From Siphonodentalium dalli (lineage: Eukaryota > Mollusca > Scaphopoda > Gadilida > Siphonodentaliidae): a stretch of DNA of 64,000 nucleotides. Under the pieces are notes generated by a model, which saw nothing but the letters and a program-made list of their open reading frames with translations, had not been told where the DNA came from and made no database searches. Below are positions 21,561 through 33,045 of the stretch, in pieces. The stretch spans positions 142,575,450 to 142,639,449 of the forward strand of contig CP136063.1 in the NCBI GenBank assembly GCA_032622095.1. The letters run 5' to 3'. How positions within the stretch are numbered: the stretch's first letter is position 1; the number at the start of each line of letters is the position of its first letter. Position numbers and translations under genes: made by a program.

Positions 21561-23450
21561 AATTTGTGCATGAACGTTGGAAGTAAGGGTGTATATATTA
21601 AATATATACTAATTAACGTATATAATATATAGGGGTTCCAGTGAAATTCGGCGTTAGGGCGTAGGTAATTTATTGATTGATCACGAGAATCATCCGGACG
21701 ATTTTATAAATGTTAATGTTGCTTCAACATGTTCAAGGAGAACGATATTATCACTGACATTTAACGTGATGTCGCCAAGCAAAAGAGCTTTGAGAGAAAT
21801 TATGTAAAATGATATAATGGTATTAATCAGTTCATTGCTTTGGGTTGAGTGCAAAGGGCAGTGTTCAGTATCTTACTTGGAGAATCCGCAGGCGCAGGAT
21901 CGACCATCATCAATGAAGATGCACACTTTATCGTGTTTTAAATCGCTACAACCTTTTCACAGCAAGCAATGCAAAATGTTTGTTGGTCGAGCACCTATGA
22001 GAATGTAAGCCGGGATATTCCATTTTTGAAAAACAAATTACTTGAAAGAATCGTATTAATTATTTTTTTTTTATATCGCTTGCCAAAGAATTCCAAACTG
22101 TTATGTTACTTGGAATGAATGTCTCGAGTGGGCATATTTATTTTCGAAATCGCTTGAGTTTCGCAAAAATATCGGCTGATGTCACCAACCATGGGTAGAA
22201 GAATTTTAATCTATTAACAATAGTACGTGGGTCTTTACCGTTAACATGTTTTTTGCATTAAACATAACTGGTGTGAATATTACGACGCTGGGGAGGTTGT
22301 CAACCTAACTCATTTAGTAAGGTGGTTTTCGAGGTAGATAATCACATCATCCAGCTGTGCAATTATACATCTATCGTGCTGTCCATATAGAATTCACCAT
22401 AGTACCAGAGAATACCAGATTTTCACCACAAGTGGAATTGTGGTTTTAGCCACGAGCCTTTTGCCGAGTGGTTAATACCACAATACCACGAGTGGTGAAA
22501 ATTTTTTACTCTCGGCTGCAATGCGTGTATTTTATATATGCCATAATTATTATTTTTGTCATTTTGTTCCGCGAATTGAACTACCCCGCTGTTTACTTTG
22601 AATTTGTATCCTCACCCAGAGACACAAACACGACACTATAAGGAATGTGCGTCACGCGATGCATACATGTACGTCATGACATCAGCCTGTTTCTGAGAGA
22701 TCAGTCACTTGGAGTTACCATTCAACACACAATAGACCAGGCAATTATGGTATAAAAAAGGTTTATACGATGACGAACTTCTACTTTTTGATCTAAAAAA
22801 CTATCCGACGAGCCTTATTCATTCATCATGTGCTTCGTTTCTTTCGCGCACATATTTTCTTTGGAAGGCGTACATCATAGTGGTATCAAATCTTTGACAG
22901 AGACATTTACAAATGACCAAACTCCAGATATATAACCAACATTTAATATTTCTGCCCGTTTCATAACACGCGTGCATGATGCGATGGTGCGTGTGGTTGG
23001 GTTAGACCTTGGAATGTTTTTCAACTGTATATATGTTTGTCTTTGTAAGCACTTAATTAATGAAGTAAAATAGAGATATATATCTTTGTAGTGTTCGTGA
23101 AAACAATAATGTTCATCTCGCGATCGAGGGATTGGCTTTCATTCATTTTTGGACTGAACTGGACTGGATGACGATGTCTCATGGCATTTATTAACGCCCC
23201 TCGGTTGTATACTGTGGTACATATTTTAGAAAGCTGTGGTTCGCTAGGCGTTTTATAAATATATAATGGGTTTTTTCCGGTTGTGACAATTCGCAGTAGG
23301 TCGCTATTTGCGGACGTCTATTTGCGGAGTTCCCCGAATTCGTCGAGATCCCTAAAATTGTCGAAATATGTTGATTTTAATTAGGGAACGGGTGCGTATA
23401 TGTCAATTGATACTTATTTTAAACAAATGACGACACGATCATCATAATAG
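21561..23450. other. No gene seen; unassigned AT-rich DNA
   Basis: No recognisable protein or RNA. It contains a hairpin (22419-22502). Frames such as 21817-22008 are short and lack domain features. Confidence 0.5.
22419..22502. repeat. Imperfect inverted repeat, 26 bp arms
   Basis: Arms 22419-22444 and 22477-22502 (ATTTTCACCAC.. / ..GTGGTGAAAAT) pair with about 4 mismatches over a 32 nt loop. A second ACCAC/GTGGT pairing sits within it. Confidence 0.7.
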
Positions 23451-23479
23451 TGGTTTGTTCTATCAATCATATCATTATC

Positions 23480-23505
23480 GTCGTCATCATCATCATCATC
23501 ATCAT
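23480..23505. repeat. (ATC)n microsatellite
   Basis: Eight consecutive ATC/CAT triplets. The histidine run in the overlapping frame is a consequence of this. Confidence 0.9.
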
Positions 23506-23611
23506 ACGGAACAAGTCTTGCGACTTTTCGTCCCAATAACATTATTTGCAATGATTGTTTACAAATATATGTATCGTCATTCGATATTTACTTGTGAGTT
23601 ACTTGAACATA

Positions 23612-24150
23612 TTACTTGGCGTCGAACTCGTATTTTATATAATAGAAGAATGAGTCTATGTATATTTTGAATTGATAGAATGTTGGAGCCTCAACAGCGA
23701 AGTCTGGCAGAGAGTTCCAGCTATTTACCACCCTCTGCGTGAAGAAATATTTTCCTATGGCCTTGTTAACAATGGGCATCTGTAGCTTTTTATTATGTCC
23801 TCTTCTTCTTCCTGGTGAATGTCTTTCTAATAGGTCACAGGCATTGATATTGTAATGACCATTCAACAGCTTATATACCTCGATTAGATCTCCTCTAAAT
23901 ATTCGATATTTTAAAGACATCAGATTGACTCTTATCATTCGGTCTCGGTAGCATAGAGTTTTGATTTGACGAACTAGTTTCGATGCGTTTCTTTGTATTT
24001 CTCTAACACAATGCTTTGATATTTGTGATGTGGGCTCCATGCAGAGTTACAATATTCGATGATAGGTCTGACCATGCTTTTGTAGAGCGATTAGAAAGTG
24101 TCGATGTCTAAGTTCTGTTGACTATGCCGATGATTTGATAAGCTTTATTG
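23612..24150 (-). pseudogene. CR1-like LINE, 3' RT fragment
   Basis: Reading right to left, frames give SMVRPIIEYCNSAW (about 24060-24100), then QRNASKLVRQIKTLCYRDRM, SLKYRIFRGDLIEVYKLLNG and FTQRVVNSWNSLPDF. These are the characteristic C-terminal segments of CR1/Jockey-group ORF2 proteins: the thumb region after the RT palm. The larger frame (142 codons, 23612-24040) is intact, but its upstream part is shifted and the catalytic palm is absent. This is a 5'-truncated insertion. No native start is present. Confidence 0.75.
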
Positions 24151-24264
24151 TTTTAGGATATTGTAGGAAGGCTAATCTGGCCGTGTCAAATTGAGCATTA
24201 GCGATGGGATTTCTCGCAGGACAACACATTTCGGGTTTTCGTGGGGTGTGTATTCGCTTGATGT

Positions 24265-24583
24265 CTTATAGTTGCAGTATGTAACTATTATGACCGCGTT
24301 AATTGCTTTCGATGTTTTGGTATGAACAATGGCTGGGCCATGCACTCTTGGCGGGAACACAATGCCTCCGATTTTTTATCCGCATTTAGAAGCTTTCTGT
24401 TGCGGTGAATGAGAAACCTGCAGTAATAAGCCGTAGTTTTTTGTAATAATTTGAAGGATTAGTTGTTTTAACGGAATTCTGAGGTGGTGCATTCATGTAA
24501 CCAATATATTTATATTATAATTTATATTTATGGCTAATAATATGATCTTGAGGGCGTTACCATTTCTGATTATGGTTTTCTTG
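24265..24583. repeat. Dispersed non-coding repeat, copy 1
   Basis: Three blocks recur elsewhere. ATGACCGCGTTAATTGCTTT (24291) recurs at 32817. TTGTTTTAACGGAATTCTGA (24463) recurs at 35569. GCGTTACCATTTCTGATTAT (24555) is close to 36428. Their order is the same where testable, suggesting an old long repeat of unknown class fragmented over the window. No coding sense found. Confidence 0.6.
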
Positions 24584-24646
24584 TTTACATTGATGAGCTC
24601 ATTTTTGTAAGCCGCACTAACATGCCTTAATTAAAAAAAAGGGATT

Positions 24647-25135
24647 ATGTATATAAATGATATGCTAGATAGTAAAGGTTCTTTTCTTTCACAAGAAGCC
24701 ATACATAAGAATATACGCACAGACTTCATCACTGTAAACAATATACAACAGCAGATACAACTAACAGCAAAAAAGCTTGGCCAACAGATAACTCGAGTTT
24801 CTTACACCCCATTCTACCCACTAACTTCAGCACTTTGCTTAAAAATTCGCGGGGAGGACAAGATTTTTACAAAACTTTGAACGATTCTAAAATTACGACT
24901 AAAGCGCGCACAAAATGGCAATCACAGTTTCCTGATATGGGAAGTACATTATTTACATATGATAAACTACCATTTCTCACGACGCCTGACACCAAGCTAC
25001 AATGGTTACAATTCCGAATAAATTCTAGAATATTATCAACTAATAAATTTCTACTGGTTCCTTATAGAAAAAGCTTTAAACAAACAGGCGACTTAATAAA
25101 AAATCGACAAAGTTACTTTAATTTTTGAGACTCCT
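24647..25135 (+). pseudogene. Tx1/L1-like LINE ORF2 C-terminal fragment
   Basis: Two overlapping frames give GSFLSQEAIHKNIRTDFITV and, after a frameshift near 24840, KARTKWQSQFPDMGSTL followed by TTPDTKLQWLQFRINSRI and LSTNKFL. The last part resembles the region just before the terminal cysteine motif of Tx1/L1-clade ORF2 proteins (usually KLQWFQYRILHRIL.TN.FL). The cysteine motif is replaced by stops. The 3' UTR leads to a poly(A) run at 25456-25469, as expected of L1-type elements. The 5' part is absent. Confidence 0.65.
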
Positions 25136-25442
25136 ATCGATTATCACACAGTCAGTTAAAACATATACTATCTACCACCATCTCCACAATAGCCGCTATG
25201 TTGAGAGTTGAGTCCATCCGAAACATCCGACATATTTATAATACATTTACTATATATACTATGCATATGCATATATTTATGTATTATATAACTTTATACC
25301 ACTGGTGTGCGAATGCTGTGAGCCAGCCGAGTGCGTGCAGTAAGAAAGAGATATGCGTGAACGCGAGGAATGCCATATATGTATACACATATCAATGCCA
25401 TGGAACATTCTGTAATTGACATTCCTCAATGTGATTGTTTCT

Positions 25443-25469
25443 TCAATAAACATTTAAAAAAAAAAAAAA
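25443..25469 (+). terminator. Poly(A) signal and tail of the Tx1/L1-like LINE
   Basis: AATAAA at 25445-25450 is followed 5 bp later by 14 A residues. This marks the genomic 3' end of the retrotransposed copy. Confidence 0.7.
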
Positions 25470-26340
25470 CCTGCCATAATTATATTCAATAGAGCGGCCC
25501 GGGTGTATATGGTTATTGAATCCATATAATTGAATTCAATGTATCCATTATGGTTTTATAGGGTGAACCAGAATCACAAGTTCGAAGTGAGGCGGAAGCC
25601 TCATGATACAATAACAACATACTGACGTTCATTTGAACCATGAAAGTGTAACAATAGTCATGTAGGCCTACTTATACAAGATTGTTTAGTATTTGCAATG
25701 GTACGCACCAATATATAAGTAGCCCATGAGCTCGCGTGGTCTGGAAATCATCTCCTCAAACTAGAGACATGCGAAAATTTAATAACTCGATATTCGATCG
25801 GCCCAAAAAGAGAAACTGTTTTATTAAAATCAGAGAAAGTTGACGCTTGTAATCTGTTGAGTTGGGACAACCATGCAAGGATCTGTCCACAGGGGACCGC
25901 GGCCGATATTACTCGTATGGCGATTATTAAATTACTTTGAATTGTTTCATAATATACGCTCATCTGAAATCTCTGACGCCCTGCGTTATAATCTCAAACA
26001 TCAATATGTTGCGACTCGCCACAAGGGAGAATTTCTGCAAACGTGGGCGCCTGTTTCCGGATAGTGAATGTCAGAAGCATATGTGCGTAAGAGTACCGGG
26101 TTTTCTACAGCACAATGGCTATTGAATCACTACTTATATTTTCTCCATCGGACTGCATTGGAGAGATATAATAAATTTTGGTCAAACAATTCTGCACTTT
26201 TGGAATTTGAAGCTGCAATTTGGAAACTATATATGGATGAAACTGTGACACACGTATCTAAGGAGTTAAAGAGTTCGTCACGCCATTCAATTACATTACA
26301 GACCCGTTTCGATGATACAACTAGGTTGATAGATGCGTGA
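25470..26340 (+). other. Unassigned region with coding-like but unrecognised frames
   Basis: Overlapping plus-strand frames at 25873-26064 and 26068-26340 (90 codons, containing FLHRTALERYNKFWSNNS) have mixed composition but match no family I know. They are short, with no splice or promoter context I can defend. They could be remnants of an unidentified element or chance. Confidence 0.2.
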
Positions 26341-29000
26341 AATACTTTTATTCGGACTTTGTAAGCCACACTTATTTAAATAATAACAAACTATCGCATT
26401 AGAAAGAAAACAAAAATAATAATGAACGTGCATCACTTCAATGCCAGAAAATTGAAATAAGCTGCTAAATTTCTATGACTTTTCAGAGTATTAAGTATGT
26501 ATATTGTAGTTTTGTGTATTTATCAACTTATATTATCCCTCCTCCCAAATTAAGTAGACATATTTTGGAGTTTCAAATGAACAATGGCAGTACGTTTAAT
26601 TTAAATTAACTCTATCATATGTAGTATCTGTGTTCCACCACTCACACCGACAACGTCACAGATTCAACAACGTAAAGCATAAAAAGCAGAAATTAACCAA
26701 ATATGTTATACGTATCAATTTCCCTAATTTAAAATATGTACACCTGGTCTGATAGTTTTGCACGTACAATACCCCTACTCTTTTATTGAGTTAATTTGAT
26801 CATTGTTGCACTTCGTTGCCCTCAAAATATGTCAATCACAATGGAAAACGACAACCAAAAACAACCGAGGCGTGTCTAGAATATATTTGGTCATGGCAAC
26901 AAAAACATAGAGCAAATGCCAATATGAATCGTGTTACTTGTGGACAATTTGTTCGGGGTTATTGGCTTGTGTCAATCGTACCATATATGCTATGTCAGAA
27001 CTACGCCCTTTATAGCGTGTATTATGATAGCCTGTTTTTTTTGGCCTGGCAATGGAGCTATTGGAACATATGATTAACTACGTACTCGCTATGTGCGTAC
27101 CGGTTAGACTTTTTGCAGGATGTATGTATACGCGGATGTATATTCGCGGATGTCTCATTAGATGCAGTATGTAACTTTTATGGGCCACGTTAATTGATTT
27201 TGCAGGATATTCGCGGATGTTTCTTCGCGGATGTCTCATTATAGTATAGCGGCTAAGACCAAACTAGTGAAGGAATCGTGCACTTTTTAGTAGAAGCATG
27301 AAACTTTGTATACACCTTCAGAAACATATATGAAACAAATTCTGATATGGACCCAATTCAAATAACCACTTTATTGGTCGTCACAACGACTATCGGAAAC
27401 CACCCGATTTTGTTTACAAAAAAAAACAAAAACATTTTTTGTCATAAAGATGATCACTGTGCATAGCAAAAGTGTATTTAGAAGGTAGTTTTACAGTTTT
27501 TATCAATACTACTGCTTATAGATGCATTCGGGGTTCCAAACCTTCAATTACAACAACAACATTTTACATGAAACTCATTGACTCATACTAGTTAATCATG
27601 TTCATGGGCCGGAGGACCCATTATGTACCACCACCACCACTACTCAACTGTTTTGGTATTTTCATGTCCCTGTATTGTTCAGGAAAAATTATGTCACCAG
27701 CAAATGTTTTGGGTCCTAGTGTACCTACTGGGTCACAGTATCAGTTACTCAGTTTCCTTTTGTTTTCGATCATGATGGGGAGGGGGCACGGTAATCCCAT
27801 ATAAGTGATGTCATTGTGATTGGATCTTAACAGCTGATATGTCATTTTGTATGTATTTGGTTACGTTGCCATTGATGACGTCATCAGAGTTCAAATGGTC
27901 ATGCAACAGTGATGAAAACACAAATTTATAATAGTATGGGAACTGATTTGGTACCCCCGCACCCTCATCCCATGACTTAACTTCACCCACTCATTTCCTT
28001 CCTTATTATTTAGTTCAACCTCTAATCAATGCTAACACAAAACTTGAAAAGATGGCTGTGTAGACACAAGACAAGATGGCGTCAGACAAGACATGGCCAC
28101 CCTTTTTCAGAGGAGGCACTATATGTCAGTTTGGTGCAAATTATGGTGAGAAAATCCTGTCAAATGTGTACAAATATATGTATTTTTATGAAGCTACGAA
28201 ATAATGCCACTTTTAATTGGTCTAATATGACCACCAATATGGCCGCCGGAAGTGGAAATATGACTATTTTTCACTAATATCTTCCAGTTCAGTTTTTGCT
28301 GTTTGAGAATTTCGACTTTATTTTGTATAGTTCATGTTAACTGATCATTGGAGCAATTAAATATGCCATATCTATGGGTCGCAGCCCCTTCAGATTCCTC
28401 AAAAATTCCATTTTTATAAAGAACACGGTATATAATTTCACAAAAAAAAATCACCATTGCCCCAGGATTCTAGTATATTTCAACAAGAAATGAGCAGAAT
28501 TGTGCACCGTATGTAATGCATATATATGTACCATTACCGTACTTATAAATATTCCAACCTAATGGAACCAAATTATCACTTTAGCTTAAAATGATGGCCA
28601 AATATGGAAATGGTAGAAATTGCCCTTAGGCCATGTGGTTGAATAATACAATTGTCTAATATGCCTTCTATAACATTGAATACCAACATTGCTTATACAC
28701 CTTGTTAATTGTTACCAATATTGTAACCACGTTACCACTGACATTACCAGGAATATTTGATTATTTCTGTCAGATTCTTGACATAACAATAGGCAAAATT
28801 CACTTTTCAGGTTCAAGTTTGGACCATTTTTTGAAATAAAATGCAACTATCTTTGGTATAAAATGTATTTATTGTTTTGAGATGTCTCAATTCACATTGA
28901 GGTGTTTTAGACAAAATGACTCAAAGATGACTCAATACGAATTTGATGAAAACTTCTTTTTGGATTCTGGTCATGTTTTTGAAAGGAACTGGGCATAACT
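26341..29000. other. No gene seen; unassigned AT-rich DNA
   Basis: No domain recognised on either strand. A block at 27075-27250 contains repeated ATTCGCGGATGT words and a GTAACTTTTATGGGCCACGTTAATTG segment related to the dispersed repeat at 24280 and 32810. Its GTACTCGCTATGTGCGTAC resembles 35850. Confidence 0.45.
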
Positions 29001-29009
29001 TTAGTGTAA

Positions 29010-29115
29010 ACATATTTTTTATTTCCAAATCCAACATAACAAAATATACAGATGATACAAAATTAATATGCAAAATAGAAGCGATAATGTATGGAAATGA
29101 GGATCAGACAACAAG
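29010..29115 (+). pseudogene. Possible LINE RT motif C remnant
   Basis: The frame contains SNITKYTDDTKLICKI, which resembles the RT active-site loop (usually KYADDTKL) of non-LTR elements. Only about 25 residues are similar and nothing flanks them convincingly. Tentative. Confidence 0.3.
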
Positions 29116-29290
29116 CCCGAGGGCTTATATGAAGTCTTCTCCCCTTCTCCAATAAGTGAGGGAGGGGTATCGATCAGACGGGAAAGGATTAAAATAATGT
29201 TTTTTGGAGAAATGGAGATATATGGCTAAGTTTGAGTTAGGGATAGAAACAGGGAGAAGATAGTATTAGGGGTAGTAAGAAGCACAGGGT

Positions 29291-29291
<1 letters not shown>

Positions 29292-29375
<84 letters not shown>

Positions 29376-29415
29376 GTGAGAAAGTAAAAGACAGGATGGG
29401 GGGGGGGGGGGGGGG
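29292..29415. repeat. (GA)n microsatellite and G18 run
   Basis: (GA)n at 29292-29373 with one GC interruption, then 18 G at 29398-29415. On the minus strand the (GA)n reads as an artefactual Ser-Leu repeat. Such runs are prone to sequencing and replication slippage. Confidence 0.9.
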
Positions 29416-29713
29416 CAGACGAATCGTGAAATTATGACAGCGGTGGGGAGTTTTCAATAATTGTTGCGTGATAAAAATAATGCTCCATGGGAGGTGGTCA
29501 ATCGCAATGGCCAATTCTTATTCAATGGTTTTCACTGTGAATATCGCAGCATCCTTGATGTGGAATCCTTTCACGTGTATACAAAATTGTGACGAGTAAT
29601 TAACATACAAAATAATCGTTATCGGAAGACATTTAGAACTACATATATAATGGGGAATGTCGTGCTGCCGCAAAACGCGGCCGTAATCCAAAGCAATTTG
29701 TTACCCGTACAAA

Positions 29714-30606
29714 TCATGGAAATCTTTTTGTTCTCATGATATATGTCTGTACTGCATTAAATGTTTGTTTGTTTTCGCGAAGGCTAAGCTCCCTTGGTCC
29801 CTGCATTAGAGTATTCTCAGATAGGGCAACATTTGGGTAGGGAGTCATATAGTTCTCTTCTGGGCTCTTGATAAAATGTACATTCAAAGAGATAGTGGTA
29901 AGTTGTCTCAAGTTCCCCACATAAACAGAAGGGAGAAATTTTTACATGGTTATCTGTCAGGTCAGAACTCAGGTGGCTGCAGTTCAATCTTAACCGGATA
30001 TGAAGGATATGAGATTTATGGGATTTACTATGATAAAAATAGGCAGGTGGACGTATATTGTCACTGTTCAGATCCTTTTTGAAGTCTTCGATTGTACTGC
30101 TGCTCTTTGTAGTTTCCGGTAGTTTGTTCCATTCGGTAATTGCAGATGGTAAGAACGAATCCATATAATAGTCATAGTTAATATTCGAGGGTAGTATTAT
30201 ATGTTCAAATCTGAAGTTATATCTGGAATTGTTTGCCTGAATTGGTCGTACATAAATTCTTAAAATTGATGGAGCAGTTCCACGTATCATTTAAAAAAAT
30301 TGGCATAGCTTGTGTTTTCTACGACGTGAAGAAAGGAGTTCCCATCCAGTTTCTGATAAAAGGCGCGCATTACTCGTACTGATGGTTGCACCTGTTACTA
30401 TTCGGGCCATTTCGTACTGTACCCTTTCCATGTCATCACTAAGATAATCAGGGCAGTTATCCCACACAGGGGAGGCATATTCCAGTATTGGTCCGATAAA
30501 TGTGTAATGTATTTTTTCAAGCGTTACTCTGCTTATTCTATATCTATGTTTACGTACTAAATTTACTCGACCCCATGCTTTATCGAGCATATATCTTATG
30601 TGAATG
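29714..30606 (-). pseudogene. CR1-like LINE, 5'-truncated RT C-terminus and zinc knuckle
   Basis: From right to left: MLDKAWGRVNLVRKHRYRIS, FIGPILEYASPVWDNCPDYL, VQYEMARIVTGAT and SSRRRKHKLC. After a one-base break near 30290 come PSAITEWNKLPETTKSS, HILHIRLRLNCSHL, CLCGELETTYHYLFECTFY (the terminal Cx1C..H..C knuckle) and the last residues ending at 29714. This is the post-palm part of ORF2. Two frames, no palm and no start. It resembles the elements at 45416-48722 and 50206-52620 in segment order. Its 5' edge abuts another LINE in opposite orientation. Confidence 0.8.
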
Positions 30607-31809
30607 GCCGGCATGTTATGCCGATGATACTGTATTATTGGCCGACACACGTGGCGGTCTACAGAGTCCCCTAGATAATTTCTCTGCGTATTGTACACGT
30701 TGGAAATTGAATGTGAACATTGCAAAATCAAACGTTGTCGTTTTTGGACGTAAGCCGAAAGACATGAACCGGCTACAAACTTTCACGATTAAAGACCAAA
30801 TCATTGAACAGGTTGATCATTTTAAATACATCGGAACGACATTCCACAAACGAGGATCTTTCGCAATGGAAAGGAATCTAAGATGCCAATCCGCGAAAAC
30901 GGCGATGTACGCATTACTCAATAAAGCCCGTTATAATAAGCTCACTATAAAAAGTATCCTGGAGATCTACGAAAAATCGATTGTACCAATCATGACTTAT
31001 GGAGCGGAGGTCTGGGGCTATGAAAACCTAACATTCTTTGAAAAACTGGAATCATGGTTCTTGAAATTCGCACTTAAACTGAAAAAGTCCACACCGAATG
31101 CTTTCATTTATGGGGAACTTGGAAAGTGTCCCATAACAGTGAAAATCAAAAACCGTTCCCTCTCGTACTGGGCTATATAAGCTAATCTCTATGCCGACTA
31201 ATAGATTACCTCTTATGTTGTATTATGTTATGTATTGTTTATATTGTGATAATGTTTTTAATAATTCATTGATTATTGGTATTCGAGATACCCTTAATTG
31301 CCTCGGTATGAGTATTGTTTGGACCAACCAACAAGTTCTAAGCATGAAAAGATTTAACCGCACAATTTCTGGCAAACTACGCGACGTATACATACCAGAA
31401 TGGTGGACCACAATATATAAATCAAGCAAGTACGTTATTTTACCGGATTATAAAGCCAAACTTTGAAACAGAGAATTATCTAATCCTAGATGATAACAGA
31501 TCAGTTAACTATATTATGGCCTTCCGGACAAGAAACCACAAACTCCCTATAGAACATGGTACTTGGACAAATACGGATTACTCAGACCGAATTTGCACAC
31601 TATGTAATCTTGAAATCGGCGACGAATATCACATGGTACTGAAATGTAGGGAACTTAATGAACTTAGAATAAAATACCTGAAACCCTACTACTACCAGAG
31701 ACCTAACACTCACAAACTAGCCGCTCTTTTCAACTCCCGAAATCAAAAGACAGTTAAAAATCTATCAGTATTTATTAAGAAGATCCTAGAAATATTCAGG
31801 TCCACCTGA
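30600..31809 (+). pseudogene. LINE ORF2 from RT motif C to C-terminus
   Basis: It starts just before the YADD active-site motif (30617-30628) and continues with TRWKLNVNIAKSNVVVFGRK, HFKYIGTTFHKRGSF and IVPIMTYGAEVWGYEN up to SLSYWAI (31180). After stops and a frameshift it resumes at 31516-31809 with LPIEHGTWTNTDYSDRICTL and CNLEIGDEYHMVLKC, the terminal cysteine/histidine knuckle. The upstream endonuclease and palm motifs A and B are missing, so the copy is 5'-truncated. The segment pattern equals the fragment at 53415-54475. The clade could not be settled. The 3' non-coding part probably runs to about 31985 (AATAAACTAATTGATTG). Confidence 0.75.
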
Positions 31810-32024
31810 GGCTTATTACCACCCGCCTGACATACTGAAACAACCGAATACCGTCCAACATTTCTATATCCTATTATTATTCCATATATAATATATACAT
31901 GTATACTTGTACTGAAATATATTGTTTATTATATCCATATATCTCTGTAATGTCTTAACTTGACGATCAGAATAAACTAATTGATTGAAATATGTGTTGT
32001 TTGTGTATAAATTGAGTGACTGTA

Positions 32025-32107
32025 TGGTCATGGTGGGATTTACGGGTGCAACTTTTGTATTTTCTCAGACAATACAAAAGTTACACCTGTAAATCCCACC
32101 ATGACCA
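32025..32107. repeat. Foldback hairpin, 36 bp arms
   Basis: Arms 32025-32060 and 32072-32107 pair with two mismatches (both G-U compatible in RNA) over an 11 nt loop. No target duplication identified. The size and near-perfect pairing would suit a foldback MITE or a small-RNA precursor; no evidence of transcription. Confidence 0.8.
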
Positions 32108-32369
32108 TTACAACAGGACATGCGTGAAACTGAAAGTACATTATGAACCCGTCTTACAGTTTTACCCGCAAATGATATTGACACATTCCGTTTGCATGCT
32201 TTGTGACTTAGCGGTTATTTAACAGCTATGTGATTCTGGAGGCCATTACAAAATTGGCCCATTGAAATAAAGTAGATGGATGATTGCTTCTTTGTTTTGA
32301 CAAACGCTTGAACTGTCTCAGAACAATTAATTAATATATTGGGGTCTCGTGGTCAATCCGTGAAACTTA

Positions 32370-32790
32370 ACAGCTATGATTGTCTGTATGTGTTGGTGTA
32401 TATAAATATGTATATTGCTGTTGTTGGTTGTATGGTCGTGTGTGGGCGGGAGTTGTGTATAAATATGGGGTGGTTGTATTGTATAGGTTTACTTGGAATG
32501 AATTCCAGTCATGGTTGAAATGTATATGCATACCTGGAGTATAGATGGATGGCCATTGGCAGACGTGTGGGTATACAGGGAGTGCATTTGTTGTCGTGTT
32601 GGGATGCATATATTTATATATATCATGGCTGTAGTCATTGGTGGGTGTATATGTATACACAGAGTAGCTGTATGATCACGGATGGGGTGTATGAGTACGC
32701 GGCATGTGGCTGAATTATCATGGGTGAGGTGCATATGGAAGTCTGGAGTGGGCGAATGGCCATGTGTGTTGTATACATATATCTGGAAGG
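32370..32790. repeat. G/T-rich degenerate repeat tract
   Basis: The plus strand is dominated by G, T and A with recurring GTGTAT/GGTTGTAT words and few C. This leaves all minus-strand frames open for 60-97 codons at once, with Thr, His, Tyr and Pro-rich translations. Simultaneous openness in three frames shows it is composition, not coding. Confidence 0.6.
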
Positions 32791-32794
32791 GCTA

Positions 32795-32895
32795 TTGATG
32801 CAGTGTGTACCTTTCATGACCGCGTTAATTGCTTTCGATATTTAGATGTGAACAATGGCTGAGCCACTCTTGAAGATTTTATTGCAGGAATACAA
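32795..32895. repeat. Dispersed non-coding repeat, copy 2
   Basis: TCATGACCGCGTTAATTGCT, the GAACAATGGCTG word and the GGAATACAATGC end correspond to 24289-24365. Only this block of the longer repeat is present. Confidence 0.65.
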
Positions 32896-33045
32896 TGCAT
32901 AATATTAAGGCAGGGAGGGTGATTTGGGGGGCTAACCCCGGGATCTTCGAAAGGGCCGAATGGCCCTTTCCTTAACCCCTCATTTAAGCTTTTAATTGAT
33001 AAATACATATAAATAAATACATATAAAAAAAAAGAAAAGAAAAAA

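Noticed and set aside
23455-23670. Histidine-rich peptide HHHHHHH
   Set aside because: Product of an (ATC)n microsatellite in a short frame.
29290-29514. Ser-Leu repeat protein on the minus strand
   Set aside because: It is the translation of a (GA)n microsatellite and a G run.
32367-32817. Thr/His/Tyr/Pro-rich minus-strand proteins
   Set aside because: All three minus frames are open because the plus strand is G/T-rich; this is compositional.
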